Below are positions 1 through 12,374 of a stretch of 64,000 nucleotides of DNA, piece after piece (position 1 is the first letter of the stretch; each line of letters begins with the position of its first letter). The DNA comes from Nakamurella alba (GTDB lineage Bacteria > Actinomycetota > Actinomycetes > Mycobacteriales > Nakamurellaceae). Both the position numbers and the translations under genes were made by a program. The stretch lies in assembly GCF_009707545.1 (NCBI RefSeq), contig NZ_WLYK01000005.1, positions 372,001 through 436,000 of the forward strand, given 5' to 3'. Below the pieces are notes generated by a model. That model did no database searches. It worked only from the letters and a program-made list of their open reading frames with translations, and was not told the DNA's origin.

Positions 1-1931
<1,931 letters not shown>

Positions 1932-2030
1932 TCCGCAGATGTGCGCATCTCGTCGCGAGGACCGCGAGAAGTCATGCATCACAGGGCTTCTCGGATAGTT
2001 TGCGACAATGCGACGAGATGTGCACACGAT

Positions 2031-2046
2031 TCATCCACAGTGTGGA
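2031..2046. promoter_or_regulatory. Inverted DnaA-box-like pair upstream of gyrA
   Basis: The gyrB-gyrA spacer holds TCATCCACA, one mismatch from the DnaA box TTATCCACA, immediately followed on the other strand by a second, weaker half. Together they form the perfect inverted repeat TCCACA-G-TGTGGA. It could be a DnaA site near the origin or an operator for gyrA. This is read by eye; binding is inferred. Confidence 0.35.
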
Positions 2047-2189
2047 ATACCCGGCCGGGAGCCGAAGGCGGCAAATGATCGGCCCGGTGTTCCCGCTCCG
2101 GCACGGACCAAACATCGAATCTCCGGAAATCACAGCGGAACACGGAAGTGCTCCCCGGTGAACAGGAACAGAACGGAAGGCAGCAGGAG

Positions 2190-4772
2190 ATGACGGGCCC
2201 CACCGGACCGACCGCCGAACACGACCGGACAGAACCGGTCGACATCCAGCAGGAGATGCAGCGGTCGTTCATCGACTACGCGATGAGCGTCATCGTCTCG
2301 CGGGCGCTGCCCGATGTCCGGGACGGTCTCAAGCCGGTGCACCGCCGGGTGCTCTACGGCATGTACGACGCCGGCTTCCGGCCGGACCGCGGCCGGGTCA
2401 AGAGCTCCCGCGTCGTCGGCGAGGTGATGGGCAACTACCACCCGCACGGTGACAGCTCGATCTACGACACCCTGGTCCGGCTGGCCCAGCCCTGGTCGCT
2501 GCGCTATCCGCTGGTCGACGGTCAGGGCAACTTCGGGTCCCCGGGCAACGACCCGGCCGCCGCCATGCGGTACACGGAGTGCCGGATGGCGCCGCTGGCG
2601 ATGCAGATGCTGGCGGGCATCGACGAAGACACCGTCGACATGATCCCGAACTACGACGGCAAGACCACCGAGCCCACGGTGCTGCCCGCGCGGATCCCGA
2701 ACCTGCTGGTCAACGGCTCCTCCGGCATCGCCGTCGGTATGGCCACCAACATCCCGCCGCACAACTTGCGCGAGGTGTCCGAGGCGGTCATCTGGTACCT
2801 GGACAACCCGGAGGCCACCGCCGAGGAGCTGCTCGAGGCCTCCATCGAGCGGATCAAGGGCCCGGACTTCCCGACCAAGGGCCTGATCGTCGGCGGCGAC
2901 GGCATCGCGGATGCCTACCGCACCGGCCGCGGCTCCATCCGGATGCGCTCCGTGGTGGAGATCGAGGAGGACAACAAGGGCCGGACCACCCTCGTCGTCA
3001 CCGAGCTGCCGTACCAGGTCAACCCGGACAACCTCGTCACCGGCATCGCCGAGCTGCACAAGGACGGCCGGATCGCCGGCATCGCTGACATCGCGGACGA
3101 GTCCAGCGACCGGGTCGGCATGCGGATCGTCATCACGCTCAAGCGCGACGCCGTCGCCAAGGTCGTGCTGGCGAACCTGTTCAAGCACACCCAGCTGCAG
3201 ACCAGCTTCGGCGCCAACATGCTGGCCATCGTCGACGGGGTGCCGCGCACCCTGCGGCTGGACCAGATGATCAGCTACTACACCGCGCACCAGATCGAGG
3301 TCATCCAGCGGCGGACCCAGTACCGGTTGGACCGGGCCGAGGAACGCGCCCACATCCTGCGTGGCCTGGTCAAGGCGCTGGACATGCTGGACGAGGTCAT
3401 CGCCCTGATCCGGCGCTCGCCCTCGGCCGAGCAGTCCAAGGCCGGCCTGATGGAGCTGCTCGACGTCGACGACGTGCAGGCCACCGCCATCCTGGACATG
3501 CAGCTGCGCCGTCTCGCCGCCCTCGAGCGGCAGCGGATCATCGACGACCTGGCCGCCCTCGAGGTCATCATCGCCGACCTCAAGGACATCCTGGCCCGGC
3601 CCGAGCGGCAGCGTGCCATCGTCCGGGACGAGCTGCGGGAGGTCGTCGACAAGTACGGCGACGACCGGCGCACCCGGATCGTGGCGTTCGACGGGGACGT
3701 CTCGATGGAGGACCTGATCGCCGTCGAGGACGTGGTGGTCACGATCACCCGGACCGGCTACGCCAAGCGCACCAAGACCGACCTGTACCGGGCGCAGAAG
3801 CGTGGCGGCAAGGGCGTGCAGGGCGCCGCGTTGAAGCAGGACGACATCGTCGCCCACTTCTTCGTCTGCTCCACCCACGACTGGATCCTGTTCTTCACGA
3901 ACAAGGGCCGGGTGTACCGGGCGAAGGCGTACGAGCTGCCCGAGGCCAACCGCAACGCGCGTGGTCAGCACGTTGCGAACCTGCTCGCCTTCCAGCCGGA
4001 CGAGAAGATCGCCCAGGTCATCCAGATCCGGAACTACCAGGTCGCGCCGTACCTGGTGCTCGCCACCAAGGGCGGCCTGGTCAAGAAGTCCGAGCTGCCG
4101 TTGTACGACTCGAACCGCTCCGGCGGTCTGCAGGCGATCAACCTGCGGGACGACGACGAGCTGGTCGGCGCGGTGCTCTGCTCGGCAGAGGACGACCTGC
4201 TGCTGATCTCCGCCGAGGGCCAGTCGATCCGGTTCCACGCCTCCGACGAGGCGCTGCGGCCGATGGGCCGGGCCACCTCCGGCGTGCTCGGCATGCGGTT
4301 CAACTCGGGCGACGAGCTGCTGTCGATGGACGTCGCGCAGCCCGGCAGCTACGTGCTGGTCTCCACCTCGCGCGGCTACGCCAAGCGCACCGAGATGGAG
4401 GAGTACCCGGTGCAGGGCCGCGGCGGCAAGGGCGTGCTGACGATCAAGTACGACCGCAAGCGCGGCAACCTGGTCGGTGCGCTCATCGTCGACCTGGACG
4501 CCGAGGTCTACGCGATCACCTCGCAGGGCGGCGTGATCAGGACATCGGCGAAGGAAGTGCGCAAGGCGCAGCGCCAGACGATGGGGGTCCGCTTGATGAA
4601 CCTCGCGGATTCCGACACTCTGGTGGCGATCGCACGCAACGCGGACGCGGGTGACGACGTCCCTGAGTCCGGGACCGCTGTGCCCCCGGCCGCCGCCGGC
4701 ACCGAGAACGACGCCGCCGGGACCCCGGATGCCCCCGGTGCGACCACCGACGGAGCGCCGGACGCGGAATGA
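2190..4772 (+). CDS. gyrA: DNA gyrase subunit A
   Basis: This is the DNA breakage-reunion subunit of gyrase, about 860 residues. The ATG at 2190 is chosen because GGAAGG lies 9 bases upstream; an in-frame GTG at 2148 would add 14 residues. The winged-helix core begins [12 protein letters not shown]. The catalytic tyrosine is Y128 in AMRYTE. The quinolone-resistance region reads [14 protein letters not shown], with S89 and D93 at the positions of E. coli S83 and D87, so no classical resistance substitution is present; mycobacteria have Ala at the first of these. The C-terminal beta-pinwheel carries the GyrA-box-like stretch [10 protein letters not shown]. The tail is Ala/Pro/Asp-rich and acidic, as in other actinobacteria. 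Confidence 0.97.
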   Translation: MTGPTGPTAEHDRTEPVDIQQEMQRSFIDYAMSVIVSRALPDVRDGLKPVHRRVLYGMYDAGFRPDRGRVKSSRVVGEVMGNYHPHGDSSIYDTLVRLAQPWSLRYPLVDGQGNFGSPGNDPAAAMRYTECRMAPLAMQMLAGIDEDTVDMIPNYDGKTTEPTVLPARIPNLLVNGSSGIAVGMATNIPPHNLREVSEAVIWYLDNPEATAEELLEASIERIKGPDFPTKGLIVGGDGIADAYRTGRGSIRMRSVVEIEEDNKGRTTLVVTELPYQVNPDNLVTGIAELHKDGRIAGIADIADESSDRVGMRIVITLKRDAVAKVVLANLFKHTQLQTSFGANMLAIVDGVPRTLRLDQMISYYTAHQIEVIQRRTQYRLDRAEERAHILRGLVKALDMLDEVIALIRRSPSAEQSKAGLMELLDVDDVQATAILDMQLRRLAALERQRIIDDLAALEVIIADLKDILARPERQRAIVRDELREVVDKYGDDRRTRIVAFDGDVSMEDLIAVEDVVVTITRTGYAKRTKTDLYRAQKRGGKGVQGAALKQDDIVAHFFVCSTHDWILFFTNKGRVYRAKAYELPEANRNARGQHVANLLAFQPDEKIAQVIQIRNYQVAPYLVLATKGGLVKKSELPLYDSNRSGGLQAINLRDDDELVGAVLCSAEDDLLLISAEGQSIRFHASDEALRPMGRATSGVLGMRFNSGDELLSMDVAQPGSYVLVSTSRGYAKRTEMEEYPVQGRGGKGVLTIKYDRKRGNLVGALIVDLDAEVYAITSQGGVIRTSAKEVRKAQRQTMGVRLMNLADSDTLVAIARNADAGDDVPESGTAVPPAAAGTENDAAGTPDAPGATTDGAPDAE

Positions 4773-4859
4773 CCCGGTCGGGCCGCGCCTGAGGGCGCGG
4801 CCTGCCGGTAGCTTGGAACGACGCATGAGCACAGCCCTGCGGGGCCGAAGGAGAACTGA

Positions 4860-5456
4860 GTGACGACGCCACGTGCCACACCGGCAGGTGCCCCCGGGGC
4901 ACCGGCCGCCGCTCAGCGCTCCGCCTCCACCACCGCGCCCCCGCGCACCGGTGGGCGTACGCCCACCGCCGGCACGCCGGCCGGGACGAACGGGGTGCCC
5001 GCGGCCGGTGTGCCGGCGGGCTCGCCGCGGTCGGAGACGAACAACCGGCCCGAGGCAGCGGCCCCGCGTCGCGGTCGGGCCCAGCGTCGGCCCCCGCGGC
5101 TCGCTTCGCTGCAGCTCAAGCGGATCGATCCGTGGACCGTCCTGAAGATCAGCCTGATCGTGGCGATCGTGATGTTCTTCGTCTGGATGATCGCCGTCGG
5201 CGTGCTCTACCTGGCCCTCGGCTCCATGGACGTGTGGACCCAGCTCAATTCGACCTGGGCGACGCTGACCTCGGCGGACTCATCAGGTCAGGCCGGTGAC
5301 CTGATCACCCCGGGCGCCGTCTTCGGTGTCACCGCGGTGATCGGCGCCGTCAACATCGTGCTCTTCACCGCCCTGGCCACCATCTCGGCGTTCGTCTACA
5401 ACGCCGCCGCCGGCATGTCCGGCGGCGTCGAGATCACCCTCGGCGAACGCGACTGA
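4860..5456 (+). CDS. DUF3566 transmembrane protein
   Basis: A 198-residue membrane protein of the family found just after gyrA in most actinobacteria (Rv0007 type). The first 75 or so residues are a Pro/Ala/Thr-rich, disordered cytoplasmic stretch ending in a basic patch. LKRIDPWTVLKISL marks the start of the DUF3566 domain, with transmembrane helices at about 95-120 and 150-175. The GTG start is preceded by AAGGAGA at 5-base spacing. Its biochemical role is unknown. The gene is closed by a strong hairpin terminator, so it probably ends the gyrase transcript. In relatives tRNA-Ile normally follows closely; here it is 51 kb away. Confidence 0.93.
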   Translation: MTTPRATPAGAPGAPAAAQRSASTTAPPRTGGRTPTAGTPAGTNGVPAAGVPAGSPRSETNNRPEAAAPRRGRAQRRPPRLASLQLKRIDPWTVLKISLIVAIVMFFVWMIAVGVLYLALGSMDVWTQLNSTWATLTSADSSGQAGDLITPGAVFGVTAVIGAVNIVLFTALATISAFVYNAAAGMSGGVEITLGERD

Positions 5457-5481
5457 CGAGCCACACCCCGCCGCACCACGG

Positions 5482-5514
5482 ACGCCCCGCCTCCTGCACC
5501 AGGAGGCGGGGCGT
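5482..5514. terminator. Perfect 15-bp hairpin terminator
   Basis: The arm ACGCCCCGCCTCCTG pairs perfectly with its complement across a 3-base loop (CAC), 25 bases after the DUF3566 stop. There is no long U-run, as is usual in GC-rich actinobacteria. It also faces the convergent permease gene, so it may act on both strands. Confidence 0.85.
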
Positions 5515-5598
5515 TCCGCATCTCCCCAGCCCCTCACCCCCGACCGGCCCCCCGCCGCGACCCGACGCCATCCTGACCCCGACCTGACCCCGACCTGA

Positions 5599-5701
5599 CG
5601 CGAGGATCTTCATCGCAGGCGCGTAGGAAAGTGGCGACAACCGTCCCACCAGTCCCAAACAGCGAACGATCACACGCGCAGGCGAAGAAGATCCTCGCGC
5701 G
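5599..5701 (-). repeat. Copy 1 of a dispersed palindromic intergenic repeat
   Basis: The ends are inverted repeats of about 25 bases that start CGCGAGGATCTTC and differ at only a few positions. Read on the minus strand, the element lines up with two repeats near 52.1 and 52.9 kb: GCGAGGATC, then GCGCGTGTGA, then TGGGAC..GG.GGGAC, then CCACTT and TACGCG. A CTGACCCCGAC tandem run precedes it, and the other copies also have C-rich leaders. It sits between convergent genes. Confidence 0.6.
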
Positions 5702-5712
5702 AGGGGGCGGGC

Positions 5713-6972
5713 TTAGGCGGGCTTCTCCTTCGACTGCACATCCCCCGGCTGGCCGCGCGCCGCCTCGATCGCGATGGTCGACTCCGGCGGGGCGTCCGGC
5801 CCGCGGGCCTCGGCGCGGAGGTACTGGGCGATCACCATGATCACCGAGACCGCCGGCACGGCCAGCAGGGCGCCGATGATCCCGAAGAGCCCGCCGCCCG
5901 CGGTCACCGCGACCAGCACCACCCCGGCGTGGATCTGCATGGTGCGGCTCATCAGCATCGGGCTGATCACGTTGCCCTCGAGCTGCTGCACCACCAGCAC
6001 GATCGCCAGCACGGCCAGCGCCGTGCCGAAACCGTTGGCCACCAGAGCGACCAGCACCGCGACGAACCCGGCGACGAACGCACCGATGATCGGGATGAAG
6101 CCGCCGAAGAAGGTCAGCACCGCGATCGGCAGCGCGAACGGCACGCCGAGCGCCCAGACACCCAGGCCGATGAACACCCCGTCGATCGCCGCGACCGCCG
6201 CCTGCGCCCAGACGTACCGGGCGAGGGTGTCCCAGATCCGGGTGGACAGCTCGGTGAAGTGACGGCCGGCGCGGAAGCCGACCCACCGGGTCACCCAGGG
6301 CTGGAACCTTGGCCCGTCCTTGAGCATGAAGAACGCGATGACCAGCGCCAGCACCAGCGTGACCAGCAGCGATCCGACCGTGGTGAGGCTGGTCAGCGCC
6401 GACGACGCCAGTGTCTGCGCGTGCTCCTGCAGCCAGGTCAGGCCCTTGTCGAGCAACTGACCGACCGCGTCGTCACCCAGGTTCAGCGGCGGACCGGCCA
6501 ACCAGGTCTGCAGCGAGTCGATGCCGTCGGAGAACTTGTCGGACAGGCCCTGCCACTCGCTGGCGATCAGCGTGGACATCAGCGCGATCAGGCCGCCGAC
6601 CACCACCGGCACCGCGACCACACCGATCGACGCGGCCAGCGCGTGCGGGAGCTTGCGGCGCATCCAGCGCACCGGCGGCCAGAGGATCGTCGACAGCATC
6701 AGCGCCAGCAGGACCGGAAGCATGACCTCCCAGAACAGGCCGAACAGCCAGAGCACTACGTACAGCCCGGCACCGATGATCAGGATCCGCAGCGTCCACC
6801 GGGACAGTTCCGCGACCGCGTGCGAGACCCGCTCGCCGGCCGCCGGGTCCTCGGTCACCGGCGTGGCCGGCGACTCCGGTTCCTTCTTCTTCCTCTTGCT
6901 CCCGGAGGGCTTCTCTCCGGCGGATCTCTCCTCGGCGGACGGCGGCTCGGCGGGTCCGTCGGATGCGGTCAT
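5713..6972 (-). CDS. AI-2E family transporter (DUF20 permease)
   Basis: A polytopic membrane protein of the AI-2E/TqsA-PerM family, about 419 residues from the ATG at 6972. An upstream in-frame GTG at 7032 would add 20 residues unlike the family. The N-terminal 55 residues are charged and Lys/Glu-rich. They are followed by paired helices, a soluble mid-region with the DGIDSLQTWLAG segment, and a C-terminal helix bundle containing GGFIPIIGAFVAGFVAVLVA and GIIGALLAVP, which are typical of the family. Members export autoinducer-2 or exchange ions for protons; the substrate cannot be told here. No operon partner is visible. Confidence 0.88.
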   Translation of the reverse strand: MTASDGPAEPPSAEERSAGEKPSGSKRKKKEPESPATPVTEDPAAGERVSHAVAELSRWTLRILIIGAGLYVVLWLFGLFWEVMLPVLLALMLSTILWPPVRWMRRKLPHALAASIGVVAVPVVVGGLIALMSTLIASEWQGLSDKFSDGIDSLQTWLAGPPLNLGDDAVGQLLDKGLTWLQEHAQTLASSALTSLTTVGSLLVTLVLALVIAFFMLKDGPRFQPWVTRWVGFRAGRHFTELSTRIWDTLARYVWAQAAVAAIDGVFIGLGVWALGVPFALPIAVLTFFGGFIPIIGAFVAGFVAVLVALVANGFGTALAVLAIVLVVQQLEGNVISPMLMSRTMQIHAGVVLVAVTAGGGLFGIIGALLAVPAVSVIMVIAQYLRAEARGPDAPPESTIAIEAARGQPGDVQSKEKPA

Positions 6973-7160
6973 GATCCAGGGGTACCCGAAATCGGCGGTG
7001 TGCCCCGGTTCGCCACGCGTGGCCACCGCCACCGTTCGCGATGATCACCCCGTCGCCGGACCGGTCCCGGACCACCGGCCACCCGCTCGACCTGCGGCGG
7101 CGGGGTCCGAGCAGGGGCGGGCATCCGGCGGCTGTCGGCCGTCCTCGGCAGACTGGTCCC

Positions 7161-8234
7161 ATGACGGCCCCCGACGAGGCGAGACCCTGGGTGCTGCACG
7201 TCGACATGGACCAGTTCATCGCGGCGGTGGAGGTCCAGCGGCGGCCGGAGCTTGCCGGCCTTCCGGTGGTCGTCGGCGGGAACGGTGATCCGACCGAACG
7301 CGCGGTCGTCGCCACCGCGTCGTACGAGGCCAGGGCGTTCGGCATCCACTCGGGGATGCCGCTCAAGCTCGCCGTCCGCAAGTGCAAGGACGCGGTGTTC
7401 CTGCCTTCCGACCACGCCGCCTACGACGAGGTCTCGGCACAGGTGATGGCCGCCCTCGCTGCGCTGCCCGGTGTCACCGTCGAGATCCTGGGCTGGGACG
7501 AGGCGTTCGTCGGCGCGGTGACCGCCGATCCCGAGCAGCTGGCCCGGGACGCCCAGCAGGCGGTGCTGGCCGCGACCGGACTGCACTGCACCGTCGGCAT
7601 CGGCGACACCACGGTCCGGGCCAAGATGGCCACCGGCTTCGGCAAGCCGCAGGGGATCTTCCGGCTCACCGCTGCCACCTGGCTGCCGGTCCTCGGCGAG
7701 CGGCCGACGGAGGCGCTGTGGGGTATCGGGAAGAAGACCGCCGCCAAGCTCGCGGACCTGGGCCTGCACACCGTCGCCCAGCTGGCCGCCGCGGACCCGC
7801 GGATGCTGGCCGAGCGGCTCGGCCCGACCATGGGTCCGTACTACGCGGGGCTCGGTCGCGGACTGGGCCGCACCGAGGTGATCGGGACACCGTGGGTGCC
7901 GCGGTCCCGCAGCCGCGAGGTCACCTACCAGCAGGACCTCACCACCTGGGAGCAGATCCGGCAGGAGACCGAGGTCCTCGCCCGGAAGGTGCACGAGGAC
8001 ATCAAGGACACCGGCCGCCCCGTCGGCCGGATGTCGGTCAAGGTCCGCTTCAAGCCTTTCTTCACCCAGATCAAGATCGCCAAGCTGCCCGCCCCGACCA
8101 CCGACGTCGAGGAGATGGTGGCCGGTGCCCTGCGGGTGCTGGAGAAGTTCGAGGACCACGACCGTCCGGTCCGCCTGCTCGGGGTGCGGGCGGAGTTCGT
8201 GCCGGACCAGGACGAGTCCGGTCGCAGTCGCTGA
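7161..8234 (+). CDS. dinB: Y-family DNA polymerase, DinB2-like
   Basis: A translesion DNA polymerase of 357 residues. HVDMDQFIAAVE holds the first catalytic Asp (D15), and GWDEAF holds D113 and E114. YEARAFGIHSGMPL is the fingers motif and LWGIGKKTAAKLADLG the helix-hairpin-helix; a little-finger domain follows (SREVTYQQDL). The steric-gate position, Phe or Tyr in classical DinB, is Ile20. The GWDEA form of the active site and the DxDQF element resemble M. smegmatis DinB2, whose Leu gate permits ribonucleotide incorporation. The ATG at 7161 is chosen because homology starts there; the upstream extension is Arg/Pro junk. No beta-clamp-binding tail is obvious. Confidence 0.93.
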   Translation: MTAPDEARPWVLHVDMDQFIAAVEVQRRPELAGLPVVVGGNGDPTERAVVATASYEARAFGIHSGMPLKLAVRKCKDAVFLPSDHAAYDEVSAQVMAALAALPGVTVEILGWDEAFVGAVTADPEQLARDAQQAVLAATGLHCTVGIGDTTVRAKMATGFGKPQGIFRLTAATWLPVLGERPTEALWGIGKKTAAKLADLGLHTVAQLAAADPRMLAERLGPTMGPYYAGLGRGLGRTEVIGTPWVPRSRSREVTYQQDLTTWEQIRQETEVLARKVHEDIKDTGRPVGRMSVKVRFKPFFTQIKIAKLPAPTTDVEEMVAGALRVLEKFEDHDRPVRLLGVRAEFVPDQDESGRSR

Positions 8235-8610
8235 CGGCAGCGCAGTGATGCCGGGTCGCGATCCGCGGGGCGCGCCGGCGGAGATGATCGGCGTCCTCCA
8301 CATCCGTGCCGTCAGACTGCGGACAGCGCCGATAATCGACGCTCCTCCGGATCCGTGCCGTTCACCCGCGCGTTCCGCGGTCCGACGGCACTGATCGGAA
8401 GCCGCAGCGATCGTTGTACTCGTGCCCCGGCCCAGAACCGCACGCTGCGCCGTCGCCGACCGGCGTGCTCCGGATTCCGACCACCCACGCGGGTGTGATC
8501 ACCCGGTGACCTGCAGTGATATCGCAGGATCCGGGATTGATCCGATACAGGGCCGGGTAAGGGCGACAGAACAGCACTTCTCGACGAACGATCGACGAAA
8601 GTGAGTTCCC
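8235..8610. other. Intergenic spacer, no gene seen
   Basis: No reading frame in this 376-base stretch has gene-like content. It holds an imperfect inverted repeat, CCTGC...GCAGG, near 8511-8527, and is less GC-rich just before the next gene, which suggests a promoter for the small membrane protein. Confidence 0.5.
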
Positions 8611-8877
8611 GTGGCCACGTACCGAGTCAAGCCCAGCAAGCCCATGGCGATCTTCGGAGTCTTCTTCGGAATCGTCATGATCGTGGTGGCCTTGGTGACG
8701 GCGTTCAACTCCGAGAAGGGCGTCAACTGGTTCATCTGGGTCTGGGTGGCACTCGCCGCCGGGATCACGATCTTCAACCTGTGGGCGGCGTTCGCGAAGA
8801 AGGGCGCGGTCAACACCATCGAGAGCGACGACGGCCCGCCGCCGGTGAAGATGGGCCAGACGGCCGAGAAGGCCTGA
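8611..8877 (+). CDS. Small two-helix membrane protein
   Basis: An 88-residue protein beginning at GTG 8611. A short basic N-terminus (MATYRVKPSKP) leads into helix 1 (about residues 13-32). A loop with EKGVNW and helix 2 (about 41-62) follow, then a charged cytoplasmic tail, giving an N-in/C-in hairpin. I do not recognise a named family with confidence; similar short proteins are common in actinobacteria. Coding is supported by the hydrophobicity pattern and the following intergenic Shine-Dalgarno. It is followed by the AhpD-like gene on the same strand at a 61-base spacing, so the two may be co-transcribed. Confidence 0.75.
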   Translation: MATYRVKPSKPMAIFGVFFGIVMIVVALVTAFNSEKGVNWFIWVWVALAAGITIFNLWAAFAKKGAVNTIESDDGPPPVKMGQTAEKA

Positions 8878-8938
8878 CGTATCACAGCGGGTCGTCACCC
8901 TTCTGGTTCCGGATGTCCACCGGAACCCGAGGAGACCG

Positions 8939-9529
8939 ATGACCGCGTTCGTCCCGCCACCCGCCGTCCCGTCGGCGCAGGCGCAGCAGCTCTACGACGA
9001 GGACGTGGCGGACTCCGGTGACGTGATGAACCTGAGCCGCGTCTGGGCCCACCGGCCCGAACTGCAGGAGGGCCTGTTCGATCTGCTCCGCACGGCCAAC
9101 GCACCCTTGCAGCTGTCGATGCGCGAGCGCGGGATCCTGGTGACCTCGGCCGCCGCCGCACTGGGCGACTCCTACTGCGCACTGGCCTGGGGCGAGCGAT
9201 TGGCGCAGGAGAGCACCCCGGCCATTGCGGCAGCGGTGCTGGCCGGCGACACGGACGACCTGACGCCGAGGGAGCGAGCCCTGGCGACCTGGTCCCGGGC
9301 GGTGGCCGACGACCCGAACGCCACCACCGCGGCGCAGGTCGACGACCTGCGACAAGCGGGCTGGACCGACGAGGAGATCGTCGGAATCACCGTCTTCGTC
9401 GCGCTCCGACTGGCGTTCTCCACCGTCAACGACGCGCTGGGTGTCCGCCCCGACGCCGCCTACCGGAGCACCGCGCCCGCCGAGGTGTTGGGCGCCGTCA
9501 CCTGGGGACGCCCGATCGAGGAGGCCTGA
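8939..9529 (+). CDS. AhpD-like / carboxymuconolactone decarboxylase-family protein
   Basis: A 196-residue all-helical protein with the AhpD/CMD pattern: LSMRERGILVTSAAAALGDSYC, then LTPRERALATWSRAVADDP, and a C-terminal GWTDEEIVGITVFVALRLAFSTVNDALG helix pair. AhpD-type peroxidases use a CxxC pair at the first motif. Here it reads GDSYCALAWG: only the second cysteine is kept, and the usual downstream His is absent. Peroxidase activity by the normal thiol-relay route is therefore doubtful. Start ATG 8939 has GAGGAGA upstream. It converges on the sigma-factor gene with an 8-base gap. Confidence 0.85.
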   Translation: MTAFVPPPAVPSAQAQQLYDEDVADSGDVMNLSRVWAHRPELQEGLFDLLRTANAPLQLSMRERGILVTSAAAALGDSYCALAWGERLAQESTPAIAAAVLAGDTDDLTPRERALATWSRAVADDPNATTAAQVDDLRQAGWTDEEIVGITVFVALRLAFSTVNDALGVRPDAAYRSTAPAEVLGAVTWGRPIEEA

Positions 9530-9537
9530 GCCGTCAC

Positions 9538-10742
<1,205 letters not shown>

Positions 10743-10743
<1 letters not shown>

Positions 10744-11114
10744 CAGTCGTCGAGCAGGCTCATGTCGAACACCTGACGGACCTCGACCGGCGACCCGTTG
10801 CGCGCGTCCGGCACCATCGCCGCCAGTTCGATCGCCCGTTCCTTGCTGTCGCACTCGACCAGGTAGAAGCCGGCCACGTACTCCTTGACCTCGGCGAAGG
10901 GACCGTCGGTCGCGATGTGCCCGTCCTTCGAGGTGACCCACGTCGAGTACTCCGGCCCCGGCAGACCCTCGGAGGCGACCAGCTCGCCGGTCCTGGCCAG
11001 CTCCTCGCTCAATGCCATGTGGTCGGCGCCGAAGGACGACCGCTGCTCCTCGGTCAGCGCGTCCCAGATCGTCCAGGACTTCGGGTTGCTGTGGATCAGG
11101 ATCAGGTAGCGCAT
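10743..11114 (-). CDS. YCII/DGPF-domain protein
   Basis: A 123-residue protein beginning MRYLILIHSNP and carrying the signature ATDGPFAEVKEYVAGFYLVE of the YCII-related (DGPF) family. This dimeric ferredoxin-like fold is thought to be enzymatic or ligand-binding. GAGGAG lies 6 bases before the ATG. It is the first gene of a two-gene unit with the ECF42-type sigma factor. ECF42 loci nearly always encode such proteins, and known ECF42 factors activate promoters of the DGPF genes, so autocontrol is likely. The substrate is unknown. Confidence 0.92.
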
Positions 11115-11184
11115 GGTGCTCTCCTCGCCTCGGCCACGATGCCAGTCATCGTGCACCAGGGTGTCGCAGCCGGGTCGGCCGTTC

Positions 11185-11212
11185 TCGACATGGCCCCCTG
11201 CCCCTCTACCCT
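11185..11212 (+). promoter_or_regulatory. Promoter of leaderless AraC-family gene
   Basis: TCGACA (11185-11190) and TACCCT (11207-11212) are separated by 16 bases and match -35/-10 boxes. The GTG start at 11220 lies 8 bases past the -10, so the transcript probably starts at the start codon with no ribosome-binding site. Confidence 0.5.
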
Positions 11213-11219
11213 CGGAGTC

Positions 11220-12062
11220 GTGACCGACCTGCAGACCGCCCCGGACCGGGTGCGCGCCCGGCGCCGTCCGGCGGTCGCCGGTGGCGCCGGACCGGCCGAG
11301 CACCGCGAGCTGCCGGTCTACGAGGCCGGCGGCGTCGAGGTGCCGTTCGTCATCGCCGGGTCGCAGGAGGAGATGGCCCGGAACACCTCCTGGGCCGAAC
11401 ACTCGCACCCCACCCACGAGCTGCTGTGGAACGAGCGCGGATCGTCGTCGGCCACCGTCGGCCCGCGGACCTGGACCATCACCCGGACCATCGGACTCTG
11501 GATCCCCGCCGGGGTGCGGCACTCCGGCTGGACGCCGGCCGGCACCCTGCTCCGCGCCGCGCTGCTGCACATCGACCGGGCGCCGGCGATCGCCGACGGG
11601 CCGGTCGCGGTCGGCATCACCCCGCTGCTGCGTCTGCTGCTGGACCGTCTCACCAGCGAGGAACTGTCCGACGAGTCACGGGCGATCACCGAGACCATGG
11701 TGATCGACGTGCTCACGCCGGCGCCGCGCGAGTTGCTGCTGCACGTGCCGACCGCCCCGCTGCTGGCGCCGATCGTGCAGACGGTCGCCGACCGTCCTGC
11801 CGACGACACCACCCTCGCCGGCTGGGCGTCCCGGCTCGGGGTGAGCACCCGCACCATCACCCGCGCCTTCCACGCGGAGACCGGTCTGGGCTTCGGTCAG
11901 TGGGTCGGCATGGCCCGGTGCCGGCACGCCATCGTGCTGCTCGCGCAGGGCGAGGACATCGAGGATGTCGCCCGCAGCGTGGGCTTCGGCTCTTCCAGCG
12001 CCTTCAGCACGGCCTTCCGCAGGACCACCGGGATGAGCCCCGGCCGGTTCCGCACGCAGTAG
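11220..12062 (+). CDS. AraC-family transcriptional regulator
   Basis: A 280-residue regulator with an N-terminal cupin sensor (about 40-135: SWAEHSHPTHELLWNERG, then GLWIPAGVRHSGW) and a C-terminal double HTH (about 185-280). HTH 1 is TLAGWASRLGVSTRTITRAFHAETG; HTH 2 is DIEDVARSVGFGSSSAFSTAFRRTTGMSPGRFR. The cupin keeps the HxH pattern, so it may bind a metal or small ligand. The start was placed at GTG 11220, where a -10 box predicts a leaderless message; an ATG at 11190 is the alternative. It is divergent from the YCII-sigma unit and convergent with the DUF6092-like gene. Confidence 0.9.
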   Translation: MTDLQTAPDRVRARRRPAVAGGAGPAEHRELPVYEAGGVEVPFVIAGSQEEMARNTSWAEHSHPTHELLWNERGSSSATVGPRTWTITRTIGLWIPAGVRHSGWTPAGTLLRAALLHIDRAPAIADGPVAVGITPLLRLLLDRLTSEELSDESRAITETMVIDVLTPAPRELLLHVPTAPLLAPIVQTVADRPADDTTLAGWASRLGVSTRTITRAFHAETGLGFGQWVGMARCRHAIVLLAQGEDIEDVARSVGFGSSSAFSTAFRRTTGMSPGRFRTQ

Positions 12063-12065
12063 GCG

Positions 12066-12374
12066 TCAGGCTCCCGGCGCCGCGGCCAGCTCCAGGGTCT
12101 TGCGGACGAAGGACCGGGCGTAGCCGTCGAGCCAGCGCAGGTACTCCGGCTGGTCGGAGACGACGAGCATCTTGTGCGCCTCCCAGTCGGCGCGGGCGGC
12201 GGTGAGGAAGTCGTCGGGCAGCCGGGAGGTGCTGATCGCCATCAGGCGCTCGGCGGCGTCGATCATCCGGAAGGTGGCCAGTTCGGGAGTCTCGGTCATC
12301 GAGGTGACGGAGCTGGAGACGAGGTAGACGATGACCTCGAAGAGCTCCTGCTCGAGGGTGGGCTGCTCGCTCAC
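12066..12374 (-). CDS. Small helical protein, DUF6092-like
   Basis: A 102-residue, mostly helical soluble protein: ELFEVIVYLVSSSVTSMTETPELATFRMIDAAERLMAI, then LPDDFLTAARADW. It resembles the DUF6092 family, known only by conservation next to nitroreductase genes; I hold that name with moderate confidence. It starts at GTG 12374, which overlaps the nitroreductase stop as GTGA, so the two proteins are translationally coupled and probably work together. The longer frame upstream is a shadow of the nitroreductase. Confidence 0.78.
   Translation of the reverse strand: MSEQPTLEQELFEVIVYLVSSSVTSMTETPELATFRMIDAAERLMAISTSRLPDDFLTAARADWEAHKMLVVSDQPEYLRWLDGYARSFVRKTLELAAAPGA

Noticed and set aside
2130..4832. 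900-residue minus-strand frame opposite gyrA
   Set aside because: It is the antisense shadow of gyrA, rich in Arg/Gly/Val/His with no domain; gyrA is certain.
5929..7044. 371-residue plus-strand frame opposite the AI-2E permease
   Set aside because: Low-complexity Arg/Gln/His/Asp repeats typical of a GC-rich antisense frame; the minus-strand membrane protein is clear.
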